Of a stretch of 16,196 bases of DNA, positions 1 to 7,061 are shown one piece after another; position 1 is the stretch's first letter, and each line of letters starts with the position of its first letter. A program made the position numbers and the translations under genes. The notes below the pieces were generated by a model that saw nothing but the letters and a program-made list of their open reading frames with translations, searched no databases and was not told the DNA's origin. Source of the DNA: Candidatus Latescibacterota bacterium (GTDB lineage: Bacteria; Latescibacterota; MVCY01); the NCBI GenBank assembly GCA_030629295.1, contig DAOVPH010000009.1:1-16196 (forward strand). The letters run 5' to 3'.

Positions 1-191
1 AGATTTTCATCCTCTGGATTTTTTTCAGTCTTCGCCGTGATTTCTTCCGGGGTCTGTTCATCGGCAAAGGACTCAGAGATGCCCATTTTTTTGGCACATT
101 CCTCGCACATACAGAGAACTGACTTAGTATTGTTCGCTATCTGAGTGAGAATAATCACCGCAGGTTTCTTACCACACTTTTGACATAACAC
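1..191 (-). CDS. McsA/UvrB-motif-type zinc-binding protein, N-terminal part (cut by window edge)
   Basis: A GTG-started reading frame of 63 visible codons runs off the left edge of the window. The N-terminus reads MLCQKCGKKPAVI, then LCMCEEC near residues 26-32, giving the paired CxxC zinc-finger pattern (C3/C6 and C29/C32) seen at the start of McsA, the activator of the McsB arginine kinase, and of related UvrB/UvrC-motif proteins. The rest of the visible part is acidic and low in complexity. A GGGGAG ribosome binding site lies about 10 bases before the GTG, which decides this start over an ATG in another frame that stops quickly. It is the last visible gene downstream of lysS-lolCE-lolD. 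In many bacteria mcsA precedes mcsB and clpC, but those would lie outside the window. The family assignment rests on the zinc-finger spacing only. Confidence 0.65.
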   Translation of the reverse strand, partial: MLCQKCGKKPAVIILTQIANNTKSVLCMCEECAKKMGISESFADEQTPEEITAKTEKNPEDEN

Positions 192-252
192 TGCTGATCA
201 TCTCCCCTTTTTTGGTTTCCATGTCATGATTCTTTCGTAGGAAGTCTAAAAT

Positions 253-284
253 CCACCACGGAGACACAGAGAGCACAGAGAAAG
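253..284. repeat. Intergenic CACAGAG-type dispersed repeat
   Basis: The gap between the lolD stop and the zinc-protein start contains a purine-rich stretch with tandem copies of ACACAGAG-like units (CCACCACGGAGACACAGAG followed by AGCACAGAGAAAG). From general experience, such sequence is a common dispersed intergenic repeat in genomes of environmental candidate phyla. Only one copy is present here, so its repetitive nature is inferred, not seen. Confidence 0.35.
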
Positions 285-326
285 ACAAACATACAATTAT
301 TTGATTATTTTCAATGTAGTCTAATT

Positions 327-1004
327 TTAGTCTACAATTTTCCCGTTCCTTAGCTCTAATACTCTGTCGGCCTTGCGGGCAAGCTCCAGGTTGTGGGTAG
401 CGATAACAAAGGTCTTTTCCAGAGTTCTGGAAAGCTCCCAGAGTAAGGCATGTAGAGTCTGACTGTTGGCAAAGTCTAAATTGCCGGAGGGCTCATCGGC
501 CAGAACCACCTTGGGATTGTTAATCAGAGCCCGGACTATAGCTACCCGCTGTTGCTCTCCGGCTGAGAGCTGATTAGGTCTATGAGATTCCCTCTCTGCC
601 AGCCCTACTTTGCCCAACAGTTCTCTTGCTGGTTCAATTAACTCCTCTGCTTTCTTGCCAGCGATCATCCCTGGCATCATCACATTTTCCAAGGCGGAGA
701 GCTCTGGCAGCAGGTAGTGGAACTGGAATACAAATCCTACAGTGCTATTTCTCAGTTTGGCCAACTGATCATCGGAGAGGGAGGAGACCTGGGTAGAATC
801 CATCCGCAACTGCCCCCGGGTGGGGCGATCCAGAATTCCCAGGATGTGAAGCAAAGTGCTCTTTCCCACCCCAGAGGGGCCCACCACAGCGACAATCTCC
901 CCTCTTTTGATCTCCAGGTTAATTCCTAACAACACATCTATCTGCCCATCGGCTGTAGGATAACTCTTATATATCTCACGTGCTTCCAAGACATTCTCAT
1001 TCAT
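327..1004 (-). CDS. lolD: Lipoprotein-releasing system ATP-binding protein LolD
   Basis: A 225-residue ABC-transporter ATPase. Visible motifs in order: Walker A GPSGVGKST (42-50), Q-loop FQF with Q94, signature LSAGEQQR (146-153), Walker B VVLADEP (167-173) and the switch histidine in ATHN (H204). The segment FQFHYLLPELSALENVMMP is typical of LolD, the ATPase that powers extraction of lipoproteins from the inner membrane for delivery to LolA. MacB-type exporter ATPases are close relatives, but the permease next door has the LolC/E N-terminus. The start ATG overlaps the end of the permease gene by 8 bases, and a GGAGG site lies 9 bases upstream, so the two are very likely translationally coupled. 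The protein acts at the cytoplasmic face of the inner membrane. Length and motifs are complete. Confidence 0.92.
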   Translation of the reverse strand: MNENVLEAREIYKSYPTADGQIDVLLGINLEIKRGEIVAVVGPSGVGKSTLLHILGILDRPTRGQLRMDSTQVSSLSDDQLAKLRNSTVGFVFQFHYLLPELSALENVMMPGMIAGKKAEELIEPARELLGKVGLAERESHRPNQLSAGEQQRVAIVRALINNPKVVLADEPSGNLDFANSQTLHALLWELSRTLEKTFVIATHNLELARKADRVLELRNGKIVD

Positions 1005-2232
1005 ACCTGATTGCCTCCACAGGCTGTAAGGAGGATGCCTTGTTAGCAGGGTAGAGGGAAGCCAGAAAACATATCGCCAAACTTCCTGCTGAAATACAGA
1101 TGAAGTCCCATACCCGCATATTCATAGGCACGGCACTGATTATGTAAATATCAGCCGGAAGGGAGATCACTTTGAAATTCTGTTGGACCCAGCACAGCAA
1201 ATATCCGATGATACACCCTGATGCTGTCCCCAAGATTCCGGCGACTAACCCTTGCCACATGAAAATTTTTCTTATGCTCTTAGAAGTAGCCCCCATAGCT
1301 TTCAGGATGCCGATCTCCCTGGTTTTCTCCATCACCATCATAACTAAGGTGCTAATTATGCTGAAGGCGGCCACCAGGATAATCAGACTCAACACGATGA
1401 AGCTCCCCCATTTTTCCAATTTCATCCAGTTGAACAAGTGTCTGTACATCTGCTCCCAGGTGAGGGTATAATAGGGGTAGCCCAGGGCCTTGTTGATCTG
1501 CCTCGTTACAGCGCCAACTTTATAAATATCGCCTAACTTGACTTCGATGCCGGTGACTGCATTTCCCGAACCGAGAAGGAGTTGGGCAGAGGGGATGGAG
1601 ATACAGACTAAGGATGCGTCAAAGTCGTAAAGCCCGGTCTGGAAAATGCCGGTTACCGCAAATCTCCTCATCTTGGGAATACCCCACAGGGAGGTAAGAG
1701 TCGTACCTTTGGGACTGAGCAGGTAGATCTCATCTCCCAGGCTTACCTGAAGCCGGTCGGCTAAGGTGTTCCCGACAGCAATGCCCCCGCAATCTTTCTC
1801 CGGCACTGTCCCCAGTCTTAACTCTCCGTAGAGAAAGCTCTGGTTTATATCGGTCACCTTACTGGCCTTGGCGGGGTCAATCCCCTTTATTTTCACTCCC
1901 GCGGTGGAATGAGCCGATGCCGCCATTCCCTCCCAGTAAATGAAAGGAGCAGAAGCTGCAACATGGGGCAGCCCTCCGATATCTCTGGCGACTTTCTGGT
2001 AGTCTTCTATCCACTCACCATGGAATTTTAACACCCGCAGGTGGGCATCCATCCCTAACAGTTTACTGCGCACCTCCGTGGAGAAGCCGTTCATTAAAGA
2101 GAGCACAATGATTAAGGCAGTTACCCCTAAGGCGACCCCTCCAATGGAAATATAAGTGGTAGTGGAGATAAACCCGACTCTACATTTCGTCTTTAGATAT
2201 CTTTTGGCAAGGAAGAACTCATAAGAGGCCAC
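997..2232 (-). CDS. Lipoprotein-releasing ABC transporter permease (LolC/LolE family)
   Basis: A permease of about 411 residues in the LolC/LolE/FtsX fold. It opens with ASYEFFLAKRYL and a first membrane helix (ISIGGVALGVTALIIVLSLMN), followed by a large periplasmic domain and three C-terminal helices around KTREIGILKAMGA and the final SLYPA motif. That motif and the REIGILKA segment are hallmarks of the family. One permease gene next to lolD suggests a LolC/E-type homodimer (LolF-like), as in many bacteria lacking separate lolC and lolE. I prefer the GTG at 2232: GGGGA lies just before it and the family's YEFF motif follows at once. A GTG 24 bases upstream is also possible but would overlap the preceding short frame. 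The gene sits downstream of lysS and overlaps lolD, forming a likely operon. Its substrate would be acylated lipoproteins in the inner membrane. Confidence 0.88.
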   Translation of the reverse strand: MASYEFFLAKRYLKTKCRVGFISTTTYISIGGVALGVTALIIVLSLMNGFSTEVRSKLLGMDAHLRVLKFHGEWIEDYQKVARDIGGLPHVAASAPFIYWEGMAASAHSTAGVKIKGIDPAKASKVTDINQSFLYGELRLGTVPEKDCGGIAVGNTLADRLQVSLGDEIYLLSPKGTTLTSLWGIPKMRRFAVTGIFQTGLYDFDASLVCISIPSAQLLLGSGNAVTGIEVKLGDIYKVGAVTRQINKALGYPYYTLTWEQMYRHLFNWMKLEKWGSFIVLSLIILVAAFSIISTLVMMVMEKTREIGILKAMGATSKSIRKIFMWQGLVAGILGTASGCIIGYLLCWVQQNFKVISLPADIYIISAVPMNMRVWDFICISAGSLAICFLASLYPANKASSLQPVEAIRYE

Positions 2233-2249
2233 AAATTCCCCACAAATGA

Positions 2250-2429
2250 TTACCACGGGTTTAGGGCTTTACAGAGGCATTTTCCAATTCGTTCTTTTAA
2301 AAGCTGCACAGGTCTGAACTCAAAGGTCAACCACTTGATAATAATATAGGGAGCTGCTGACAAAAAAGCAAGGGATTTTCCACCAGGATTCTGCCTTTCT
2401 TCTCTGAGAGTGTAATTCACTAACTCCAC
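2250..2429 (-). CDS. Short unrecognised frame between lysS and lolC/E
   Basis: The lysS-lolC/E gap holds a minus-strand frame that stays open across nearly the whole interval and stops at the lolC/E start region. From the first usable GTG it encodes 59 residues, beginning MELVNYTLREERQNPGG and including a hydrophobic patch (SLAFLSAAPYIIIKW), a basic tail and the end CLCKALNPW. Composition is protein-like, but there is no good ribosome binding site. The frame upstream of the GTG also reads as protein (FLDHKVPNF), which suggests the true start is lost or non-canonical, or that this is the C-terminal remnant of a larger gene. I do not recognise the family. It would lie in the same transcript as lysS and lolC/E. 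Confidence in expression is low; openness and composition are the only support. Confidence 0.35.
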   Translation of the reverse strand: MELVNYTLREERQNPGGKSLAFLSAAPYIIIKWLTFEFRPVQLLKERIGKCLCKALNPW

Positions 2430-2484
2430 AAAGTTAGGAACCTTATGGTCAAGAAAATCTCTTGGGCAGCAACAAGGTTTCCTC

Positions 2485-3993
2485 TCAAGACTCGGGCCTC
2501 ATCTGCGGGAATAGAATTACATCTCTGATGGAGGTCTGGTTGGTCAGTAACATCACTAACCTGTCTATCCCCAATCCCAATCCCCCTGTAGGCGGCATTC
2601 CATATTCGATCGCCCGGAGGAAATCATTGTCCACCGGAGGGATCTCATCGTCTATCTGGCGGCTCTGAGCCTGCTGTTCTAACAGCTCTCGCTGCAGAAG
2701 CGGATCGTTAAGCTCAGAATAGGCATTTCCGAATTCACAGCCGGCCACAAAAGGCTCAAATCGCTCGATGTAGATTGGATTCTCCCGGTCTGATTTGCAT
2801 AATGGGGTAGTCTCCCGGGGATGGCCGATGATGAACGTAGGCTGGATGAGCTTTTCCTCCACCAGTCCCTCAAACAGTGCATTGATGATAAGCCCCCTGG
2901 CAGGTTCTCCTTTTACCTCTAAGTGACGGGCCCGGAGGAGGCTGAGCAGTTGTTCATCGCTCATCGTTTCCACATCTATATCAGCGTACTGTTTCAGGGC
3001 ATCTACCATCCTTAGCCTTCTCCACGGCCTGCTCAGGTCGATCTCCCCACCCTGATACTGAATTTGGGTTCTACCACAAATCTCGCAGGCGGTCCTTTCA
3101 AATATCTCTTCGGTCAGCTCCATCATATCATTGTAGTCAGCATAGGCCTGATAGACCTCTAACATAGTGAACTCGGGATAATGAGTGCGATCTATGCCTT
3201 CATTGCGGAAATTCTTGCTTATCTCGTAGACCTTTTCCATCCCCCCGATGACGAGCCGCTTCAAATACAGCTCCGGGCTAATCTTAAGGTAAAGGGATAT
3301 ATCCAGGGCGTGGTGATTGGTCCGGAAAGGTCGAGCATAAGCTCCTCCGTAGGTAGACTGTAGTACTGGAGTTTCCACCTCTAAGAAGCCCTGTTCGTCG
3401 AGGAGTCTGCGAATAGTGGAGATGATGCGGAATCGGCACTGGAAAAGCTCTTTCACCTCAGGATTGACTATCAGATCGATGTATCTCTGGCGATAGCGCT
3501 GCTCCTTGCCGCTGAACTGGTCGTAGATGGTCTTCTTGCCCTCCTCGTCTTTTTCCTTCACGATAGGAAGCTGGCGGATGGCCTTGCAGAGAAGCTCTAT
3601 CTGGCTGGCAGCGACGGTGATCTCGTCGGTCTTTGTCCGGAAGACCTTTCCCACAACGCCGAGGAAGTCACCGATATCCAGAAGCTTAAATATGGCAAAC
3701 GCCTCTCCCAGGGTGTCCTGACGCACATATATCTGGATTCTGCCCGCGGGATCCTGCAGATGGGCAAAGCCTGCCTTCCCGTGCTGGCGGATGGACATCA
3801 CTCTGCCAGCGATCGCCACCTGTTGCCCGGAGGACTCCAGCCTCTGGAAATCCTCCCTGATCTGCCGGGAGAGGTGGGTACGACAGAAACGATAAGGATA
3901 TGGATTTACCCCTTCATCCCTGAGTTTGCTGAGTTTTTCCAGTCTCCTTCTTATCAGTTCATCCTGAAAATCTGGAGGGCTAAGCGGACACAA
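2485..3993 (-). CDS. lysS: Lysyl-tRNA synthetase, class II
   Basis: A full-length 502-residue class II lysyl-tRNA synthetase, which charges tRNA-Lys in the cytoplasm. An N-terminal helix (FQDELIRRRLEKLSKLRDEG) leads into the OB-fold anticodon-binding domain (about 58-135). The catalytic domain carries motif 1 (RRLLDEQGFLEVETPVL, about 195-211), motif 2 (FRNEGIDRTHYPEFTMLE, 262-279) and motif 3 (GLGLGIDRLVMLL, 471-483). The start is a TTG with a near-perfect AGGAGG five bases before it. No better in-frame ATG precedes the conserved N-terminus, so TTG is well supported. It is the first gene of the run leading to lolC/E, lolD and the zinc protein. The terminator at about 4083-4111 separates it from the metabolic genes upstream. 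Confidence 0.96.
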   Translation of the reverse strand: MCPLSPPDFQDELIRRRLEKLSKLRDEGVNPYPYRFCRTHLSRQIREDFQRLESSGQQVAIAGRVMSIRQHGKAGFAHLQDPAGRIQIYVRQDTLGEAFAIFKLLDIGDFLGVVGKVFRTKTDEITVAASQIELLCKAIRQLPIVKEKDEEGKKTIYDQFSGKEQRYRQRYIDLIVNPEVKELFQCRFRIISTIRRLLDEQGFLEVETPVLQSTYGGAYARPFRTNHHALDISLYLKISPELYLKRLVIGGMEKVYEISKNFRNEGIDRTHYPEFTMLEVYQAYADYNDMMELTEEIFERTACEICGRTQIQYQGGEIDLSRPWRRLRMVDALKQYADIDVETMSDEQLLSLLRARHLEVKGEPARGLIINALFEGLVEEKLIQPTFIIGHPRETTPLCKSDRENPIYIERFEPFVAGCEFGNAYSELNDPLLQRELLEQQAQSRQIDDEIPPVDNDFLRAIEYGMPPTGGLGLGIDRLVMLLTNQTSIRDVILFPQMRPES

Positions 3994-4082
3994 GGTTACC
4001 TCCTCTATAATAAAATATCGGCATCTTATTGACTTTTACTCAGCGAAATATAACATACCTGGCAGTTGAAGTCAAACAAAAA

Positions 4083-4111
4083 AGCTATCCTACAAGTGGA
4101 TAGCTATTTTT
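4083..4111. terminator. Bidirectional intrinsic terminator between adh and lysS
   Basis: An 8-bp perfect stem (AGCTATCC at 4083-4090 pairing with GGATAGCT at 4098-4105) with a 7-base loop is flanked by an A-run on the left and ATTTTT on the right. The minus strand therefore reads hairpin then T-run, as needed to stop transcription from the alcohol dehydrogenase gene before lysS. The plus strand also ends in T's. Confidence 0.7.
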
Positions 4112-4122
4112 AAAAACTCTGC

Positions 4123-4197
4123 CCGGGTGATAAATTACCCGGTTCGTCTTTCCTGCTGCGGCTGTTTTCTCGAACCGTGTGCTTTAGCTCACGGTTC
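4123..4197. other. Two further hairpins downstream of the alcohol dehydrogenase gene
   Basis: Between the adh stop and the T-flanked terminator are two more inverted repeats. One is at 4123-4142 (CCGGGT...ACCCGG, extended by a wobble pair, 4-base loop) and one at 4172-4197 (GAACCGTG...CACGGTTC, 8 perfect pairs). Neither has a following T-run. They could stabilise the 3' end of the adh message or belong to a small structured RNA. I do not recognise a known RNA family. Confidence 0.35.
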
Positions 4198-4218
4198 TCT
4201 TTGGCAAGCCTTAACCCT

Positions 4219-5307
4219 TCAAGGAACTATGCCTACTCTAAAAGCTTGCCCACTTGCTGAGAGTGCAAACGCTTGATCTACTTCCTGCAAATTGAAGCGA
4301 TGCGTGATTAATCTATTAAAAGGATGTTTATTATGGGTTCTGATAACAAAATCTAATCCTTCTCCCAGATGGCGAACCTGGTAGTTATGAATCCCTTTTA
4401 TAGTTATCGTCTTAGTGGTCACTACATAGCCATCAAGCATGAAGTTGGCCTTAGGGAAAACTGTGCCTATTAGCAGATATCTTCCGCCGACACGCAACAT
4501 CTCTATCCCCTGAGAAATCACTCCAGGACTGCCTGAGACTTCGATAACTACATCAGCACCATACCCTCCGGTCAAATCTTTTACTAAGGAAAGGGTCTCC
4601 GTTGGGTTCGTTTGATTAACATTGATGACCTCGTCGGCACCAAATTCCTCAGCGAATTTCAGTCTCTGTTGGTCTATATCAAGAGCGATTATCTTTTCTG
4701 CACCTCTTTCCCGAAGCATCGCAACGGCATTAATCCCCAACATCCCTGCCCCCTGAACTACCACATTATCGCCCAGTTCAATCCCGATAGTCTCCAGACC
4801 ATTGACTACAGTGGCCAAGGCACAATTAATAGGAGTAACCTCTTCATCCGAGAGCTCTTCAGGAATTTTGAAAATACCTGTCCCTGGTCTAATATAGATA
4901 TATTCAGCCAGTCCACCATTCAAATAGGGAGGATTCTGACAACTTTCATGCCCATATTTGAACAGGTAAAGGCATTTCTGGGGAAGCTGTTTCATCTGAC
5001 AGTAATAGCATTTTCCACAACTTGCCATTATGGTCCAGGTGATACGGTCACCTTTCGCCAATGGATTTCCCAACACATCTCTGTCGGCTCCTTCGCCGAT
5101 TTCCTGAATTTCGCCGACAATCTCATGTCCCAGGATTATCGGCAAAGGAGCTTCTCTCTTTCCCTGCCAGGTGTGAAGGTCTGAACCACAGATAGTGGAC
5201 ATCCTCACTTTGACCAGAATTCCCTCTGGTTCAACCCTTGGCAGAGGAAATTCCTGGATTTCAAACGGTTTTCCTGCACCCAGAAAAACAGCTGCCTTCG
5301 CTTTCAT
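4219..5307 (-). CDS. Zinc-dependent alcohol dehydrogenase, medium-chain (MDR) family
   Basis: A complete 362-residue MDR oxidoreductase. Catalytic zinc ligands are visible as C40 (TICGSD) and H61-E62 (GHE). The structural zinc loop has C97, C100, C103 and C112 (CGKCYYC...KC). The cofactor site shows GAGMLG (186-191) followed by D210 at the end of the second strand (IALDID), which favours NAD over NADP. The N-terminus has the usual KAAVFLGAGKPFEIQEFPLP start. GGGGAGG lies 5 bases before the ATG. The gene begins 47 bases inside the end of the acylating aldehyde dehydrogenase gene, so they are almost certainly co-translated. A plausible job is interconversion of the aldehyde handled by that enzyme and the matching alcohol. 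The substrate cannot be read from sequence. It is followed by hairpins and a terminator. Confidence 0.85.
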   Translation of the reverse strand: MKAKAAVFLGAGKPFEIQEFPLPRVEPEGILVKVRMSTICGSDLHTWQGKREAPLPIILGHEIVGEIQEIGEGADRDVLGNPLAKGDRITWTIMASCGKCYYCQMKQLPQKCLYLFKYGHESCQNPPYLNGGLAEYIYIRPGTGIFKIPEELSDEEVTPINCALATVVNGLETIGIELGDNVVVQGAGMLGINAVAMLRERGAEKIIALDIDQQRLKFAEEFGADEVINVNQTNPTETLSLVKDLTGGYGADVVIEVSGSPGVISQGIEMLRVGGRYLLIGTVFPKANFMLDGYVVTTKTITIKGIHNYQVRHLGEGLDFVIRTHNKHPFNRLITHRFNLQEVDQAFALSASGQAFRVGIVP

Positions 5308-6694
5308 TATGGCCTCCCCACTTCTTCAAATAGTCTCCAAAGATCTCCTCATCACTGGGGATGTATTCTTTAATGGGAACAGAAAGCACAGTGTAATTGA
5401 GGAAATGCCGCCAGTTAATATTGTCAGTGGTCATATTACCAGCCCAGGTGCCGCAGCCAAGCGTGTCTGTGAAGGGATTCCCACTAAACCAGCTTCCACT
5501 GTTTGCCGCACCGTGGGGCATATTGCAATTCACTCTCCCTACATTAGCCTTTATGGCAAGTTCCAGCTGGCGCTCTCTATTTTCGCTGTGAATTGAGGCG
5601 GAGTGACCCTCCCCTGAGAATTTGTGCATTTTCTTCATCCGTTCTACCATTTCGCTGAAGTCCGTCCATTTCCACACCGTCAACACCGGACATAGCTTCT
5701 CGCCTGAAAACCTATCTTCAGGACCCGGCGTTTGTCCAAGAACCATAATGAACCTTGTGTTTTGAGGCACATCGATCCCCGCCAACTCAGCGATATACAG
5801 TACAGATTTGCCCACCACATCCCTGTTCAGGGTTTTTCCATCAGGCCACATAGTTTTCCTCAACTGTTCCCGCTCTTCCGTATTGCACAAGTACCCACCT
5901 TCTGATTTCAATGCGGTTATCATTTCATCGTAGATGCTTGCCTCGATAGCCACTGCATTTTCTGAGGAACAGGAGGCAGAATTATTAGCGACTTTGGACT
6001 GCACAATCTTATGGGCTGCAGCGGGCAGATCGGCCGTTTCATCCACAATAGACACGACATTACCGGCTCCTACCGTATGGCAAGGCTTACCGGCCGCATA
6101 GACCACCTTCACCAGTGCGGCTCCACCGGTAGCTATGGCAAAGTCGCAATTCCTCATAAGTTCGGATGTCTTTTCTTTGCTGGTATGTTTAATACATTGC
6201 ATCAAATCCACCGGCGCACCGACTTTCTTGAGTGCCTTTCTCCCGTACTCAACAGTAAGATATGAACATCCTTGGGTCCTCGGATGTGGTGAGACAATCA
6301 TCGCGTTTCTTGTCTTCAAAATACCAAGACCGAGGGCACAAATTGTTGATTCAGGATTTGTGCAGGGAACCACATTGGCAATGACCCCCATAGGTTTGGC
6401 CAAAATCCTCAGCCCCTTCTTTTTGTCCTCTTCGACTACGCCGCATGTTTTCACACCGCGGAAATCCCACAGACTGCCTCGTGTCTTGCTTTTTACCTTG
6501 GCCAGCTTATCTTCGTAAACACCTATCCCAGATTCGTCCACCGCGAGCCTTGCCAAAGCCCTGGCAGTCTCATCTTTCTGCCACTCCCAGCCCACTGCAC
6601 AGACCATCTCGTCGACTTTCTCCTGGGGCCAGAATTCAACTTCTTTAAAAGCCTTTCTTGCTTTACGATACATCTCCTGAATATTGTCCTGCAT
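5261..6694 (-). CDS. CoA-acylating aldehyde dehydrogenase, sulfoacetaldehyde dehydrogenase (SauS)-like
   Basis: A 477-residue CoA-dependent aldehyde dehydrogenase converting an aldehyde, CoA and NAD(P)+ to acyl-CoA. The nucleophile is C242 in NNSASCSSEN. Other conserved pieces are NVVPCTNPES (107-116), SPHPR (135-139), IATGG (187-191) and GAGN (209-212). The N-terminal half (FWPQEKVDEM, AVDESGIGVYEDKL, GVVEED) resembles remembered SauS sequences of sulfoacetate degradation more than EutE or PduP, but close acylating aldehyde dehydrogenases cannot be excluded. The family core ends near KKWG; the last 18 residues (GGHNES... to RKTV) are encoded by the ribosome binding site and start of the next gene and look like read-through after loss of an earlier stop. 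A GGAGG site lies 12 bases before the ATG, a rather long spacing. It is co-oriented with the citrate-synthase-like gene, 367 bases upstream. Confidence 0.8.
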   Translation of the reverse strand: MQDNIQEMYRKARKAFKEVEFWPQEKVDEMVCAVGWEWQKDETARALARLAVDESGIGVYEDKLAKVKSKTRGSLWDFRGVKTCGVVEEDKKKGLRILAKPMGVIANVVPCTNPESTICALGLGILKTRNAMIVSPHPRTQGCSYLTVEYGRKALKKVGAPVDLMQCIKHTSKEKTSELMRNCDFAIATGGAALVKVVYAAGKPCHTVGAGNVVSIVDETADLPAAAHKIVQSKVANNSASCSSENAVAIEASIYDEMITALKSEGGYLCNTEEREQLRKTMWPDGKTLNRDVVGKSVLYIAELAGIDVPQNTRFIMVLGQTPGPEDRFSGEKLCPVLTVWKWTDFSEMVERMKKMHKFSGEGHSASIHSENRERQLELAIKANVGRVNCNMPHGAANSGSWFSGNPFTDTLGCGTWAGNMTTDNINWRHFLNYTVLSVPIKEYIPSDEEIFGDYLKKWGGHNESEGSCFSGCRKTV

Positions 6695-6853
6695 AATTCT
6701 ATATAACCTCCATTTTTGTAGGTATGTTATCTTTCCTCCTGATTTGCTTTTATCTATTTCTGCTGGAATTCTTAATCTCTCCTACATTACCACATCTCCG
6801 ACTGTGAAGATACTGTCGAAAAATGGCGTGTTAAATGGCAAGGAGGATATATG

Positions 6854-6882
6854 GTAGAGACGACCCGGCGGGTCGTCTCTAC
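6854..6882. repeat. Perfect palindromic intergenic element within the 6695-7061 gap
   Basis: A 13-bp perfect inverted repeat (GTAGAGACGACCC at 6854-6866 and GGGTCGTCTCTAC at 6870-6882) with a 3-base loop. It strongly resembles GTAGAGACG/GTAGGGGCG-type REP-like palindromes scattered through many environmental bacterial genomes. There is no T-run, so it is unlikely to be a simple terminator. The rest of the 367-base gap between the citrate-synthase-like and aldehyde dehydrogenase genes shows no convincing ORF, RNA gene or clear promoter. Confidence 0.6.
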
Positions 6883-7061
6883 ACTGAGGCCGGTTCACGC
6901 TTCTAAGATCTGAGTCAAATTCAGTTGGTTGCGGTCAAATGACCTGCGCGATTTCATTTTTTGACAGAATCTGTGAATTCCCTGCCTTTCATCAAAGAAA
7001 TTCTGATAACTATTCAACCCTAAGTAGATCCAAAACGCTTTCTCTACCTGAGCGGAGGAAT

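Noticed and set aside
4172..4197. Hairpin resembling group II intron domain V
   Set aside because: The stem sequence is superficially similar (GAACCGTG...CACGGTTC), but it is shorter than domain V and lacks the AGC triad and bulge; no reverse transcriptase is nearby.
4612..5184. 190-codon plus-strand ORF inside the alcohol dehydrogenase gene
   Set aside because: Shadow frame opposite a clearly coding gene with intact zinc and NAD motifs.
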